A stretch of 5,812 nucleotides of DNA from Candidatus Hydrogenedentota bacterium (GTDB taxonomy: Bacteria; Hydrogenedentota; Hydrogenedentia; Hydrogenedentales; SLHB01). The translations under genes were made by a program, and so were the position numbers. A model generated the notes under the pieces. It searched no databases. It was not told the DNA's origin and was given only the letters and a program-made list of their open reading frames with translations. The DNA lies in contig SLHB01000156.1 in the NCBI GenBank assembly GCA_007136375.1, positions 1 through 5,812 on the forward strand, given 5' to 3'. Shown one piece after another: positions 5,479 to 5,812 of the stretch (position 1 is its first letter; each line of letters starts with the position of its first letter).

Positions 5479-5812
5479 GAATCCAAGGGGGCCAAGCGGG
5501 GTCCTGATCCATGCGGGCCAGGCAGAGCCGCGCGAGCTCGTAGGGAATCGTGAGGTTGAAGCACCGGGTCCCCACGGCTTGCTCAAAGCTTTCGCGGGCC
5601 CCGGCGCGGTCCCCGTCGGAAAGACGGCCCAAGCCAATAAAAGCGTGGGCGACGAGTTGACTGGATTTGAACGGCCCGGCGGCCGCGAGGAACTCGGCCT
5701 CCGCGGCGGGGCTGGGATCGGCCAGATAGGCGAGCGCGGGCGCGGCCCATGGCGGCGCGGGACGGGCCGCGGCCTCCATGCGAGGAGCGGCGGCCTGGGC
5801 GCGCGCGGCGGC
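5465..5812 (-). CDS. C-terminal part of a TPR-repeat protein, cut by the right window edge
   Basis: The frame is open from the window edge to a TGA at 5465-5467, giving 115 residues. The Met at 5779 is unlikely to be the true start, since the frame continues upstream as Ala-rich sequence and no ribosome binding site precedes it at usual spacing. Residues about 52-85 (counted from the edge) fit a tetratricopeptide repeat: A-H-A-F-I-G-L-G-R-L, then D-G-D-R-A-G-A-R and S-F-E-Q-A-V. The next segment, P-Y-E-L-A-R-L-C-L-A-R (90-100), looks like the closing helix that often ends such arrays. The preceding Ala/Pro-rich stretch may be a linker or degenerate repeats. TPR arrays bind proteins; in bacteria of this kind they are often attached to kinases or secreted scaffolds, but the upstream domains are outside the window, so no specific role can be given. 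It points toward the propeller gene with a 15-base gap. Confidence 0.7.
   Translation of the reverse strand, partial: AAARAQAAAPRMEAAARPAPPWAAPALAYLADPSPAAEAEFLAAAGPFKSSQLVAHAFIGLGRLSDGDRAGARESFEQAVGTRCFNLTIPYELARLCLARMDQDPAWPPWIPAGG

Overview
The window is GC-rich bacterial DNA with strong GC bias at third codon positions. The mix of genes is a Tat-signal DegT-type aminotransferase, a secreted FG-GAP/VCBS-like propeller and a TPR protein. In my experience this suits the Planctomycetes / Lentisphaerae / Candidatus Hydrogenedentes type of genome. That placement is inferred from gene style only; no marker gene is present. I see no mobile element, CRISPR array, tRNA or rRNA.

Layout, left to right. 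Positions 1-99 (minus) hold the first 33 codons of an unidentified gene that leaves the window. It has a very good ribosome binding site, a hairpin directly upstream of it, and a good extended -10 promoter candidate at 234-261. Positions 140-490 hold no convincing gene. Positions 491-733 (minus) encode an 80-residue stand-alone TRAM-like protein. Positions 832-2412 (minus) encode an NhaC-family Na+/H+ antiporter; the ATG at 2412 fits far better than the upstream one at 2580. A strong minus-strand rho-independent terminator at 2497-2546 separates the antiporter from the next gene, at 2609-3961 (minus), which encodes a DegT/DnrJ/EryC1/StrS PLP aminotransferase with a twin-arginine signal. A divergent control region (3962-4180) with stacked palindromes follows. 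Then 4181-5449 (plus) encodes a secreted protein with seven evenly spaced Ca-binding-like motifs, probably a seven-bladed beta-propeller. It converges, with a 15-nt gap, on the C-terminal end of a TPR protein (5465-5812, minus) that continues beyond the right edge.

How the genes relate: the aminotransferase and the propeller are divergent, share one upstream region and both carry export signals, so they may be co-regulated and act outside the cytoplasm. The antiporter forms its own transcription unit, perhaps with the TRAM gene behind it. No known multi-gene defence or biosynthetic system can be recognised. The most unusual points are the exported aminotransferase, the free-standing TRAM protein and the palindrome cluster in the divergent promoter region.
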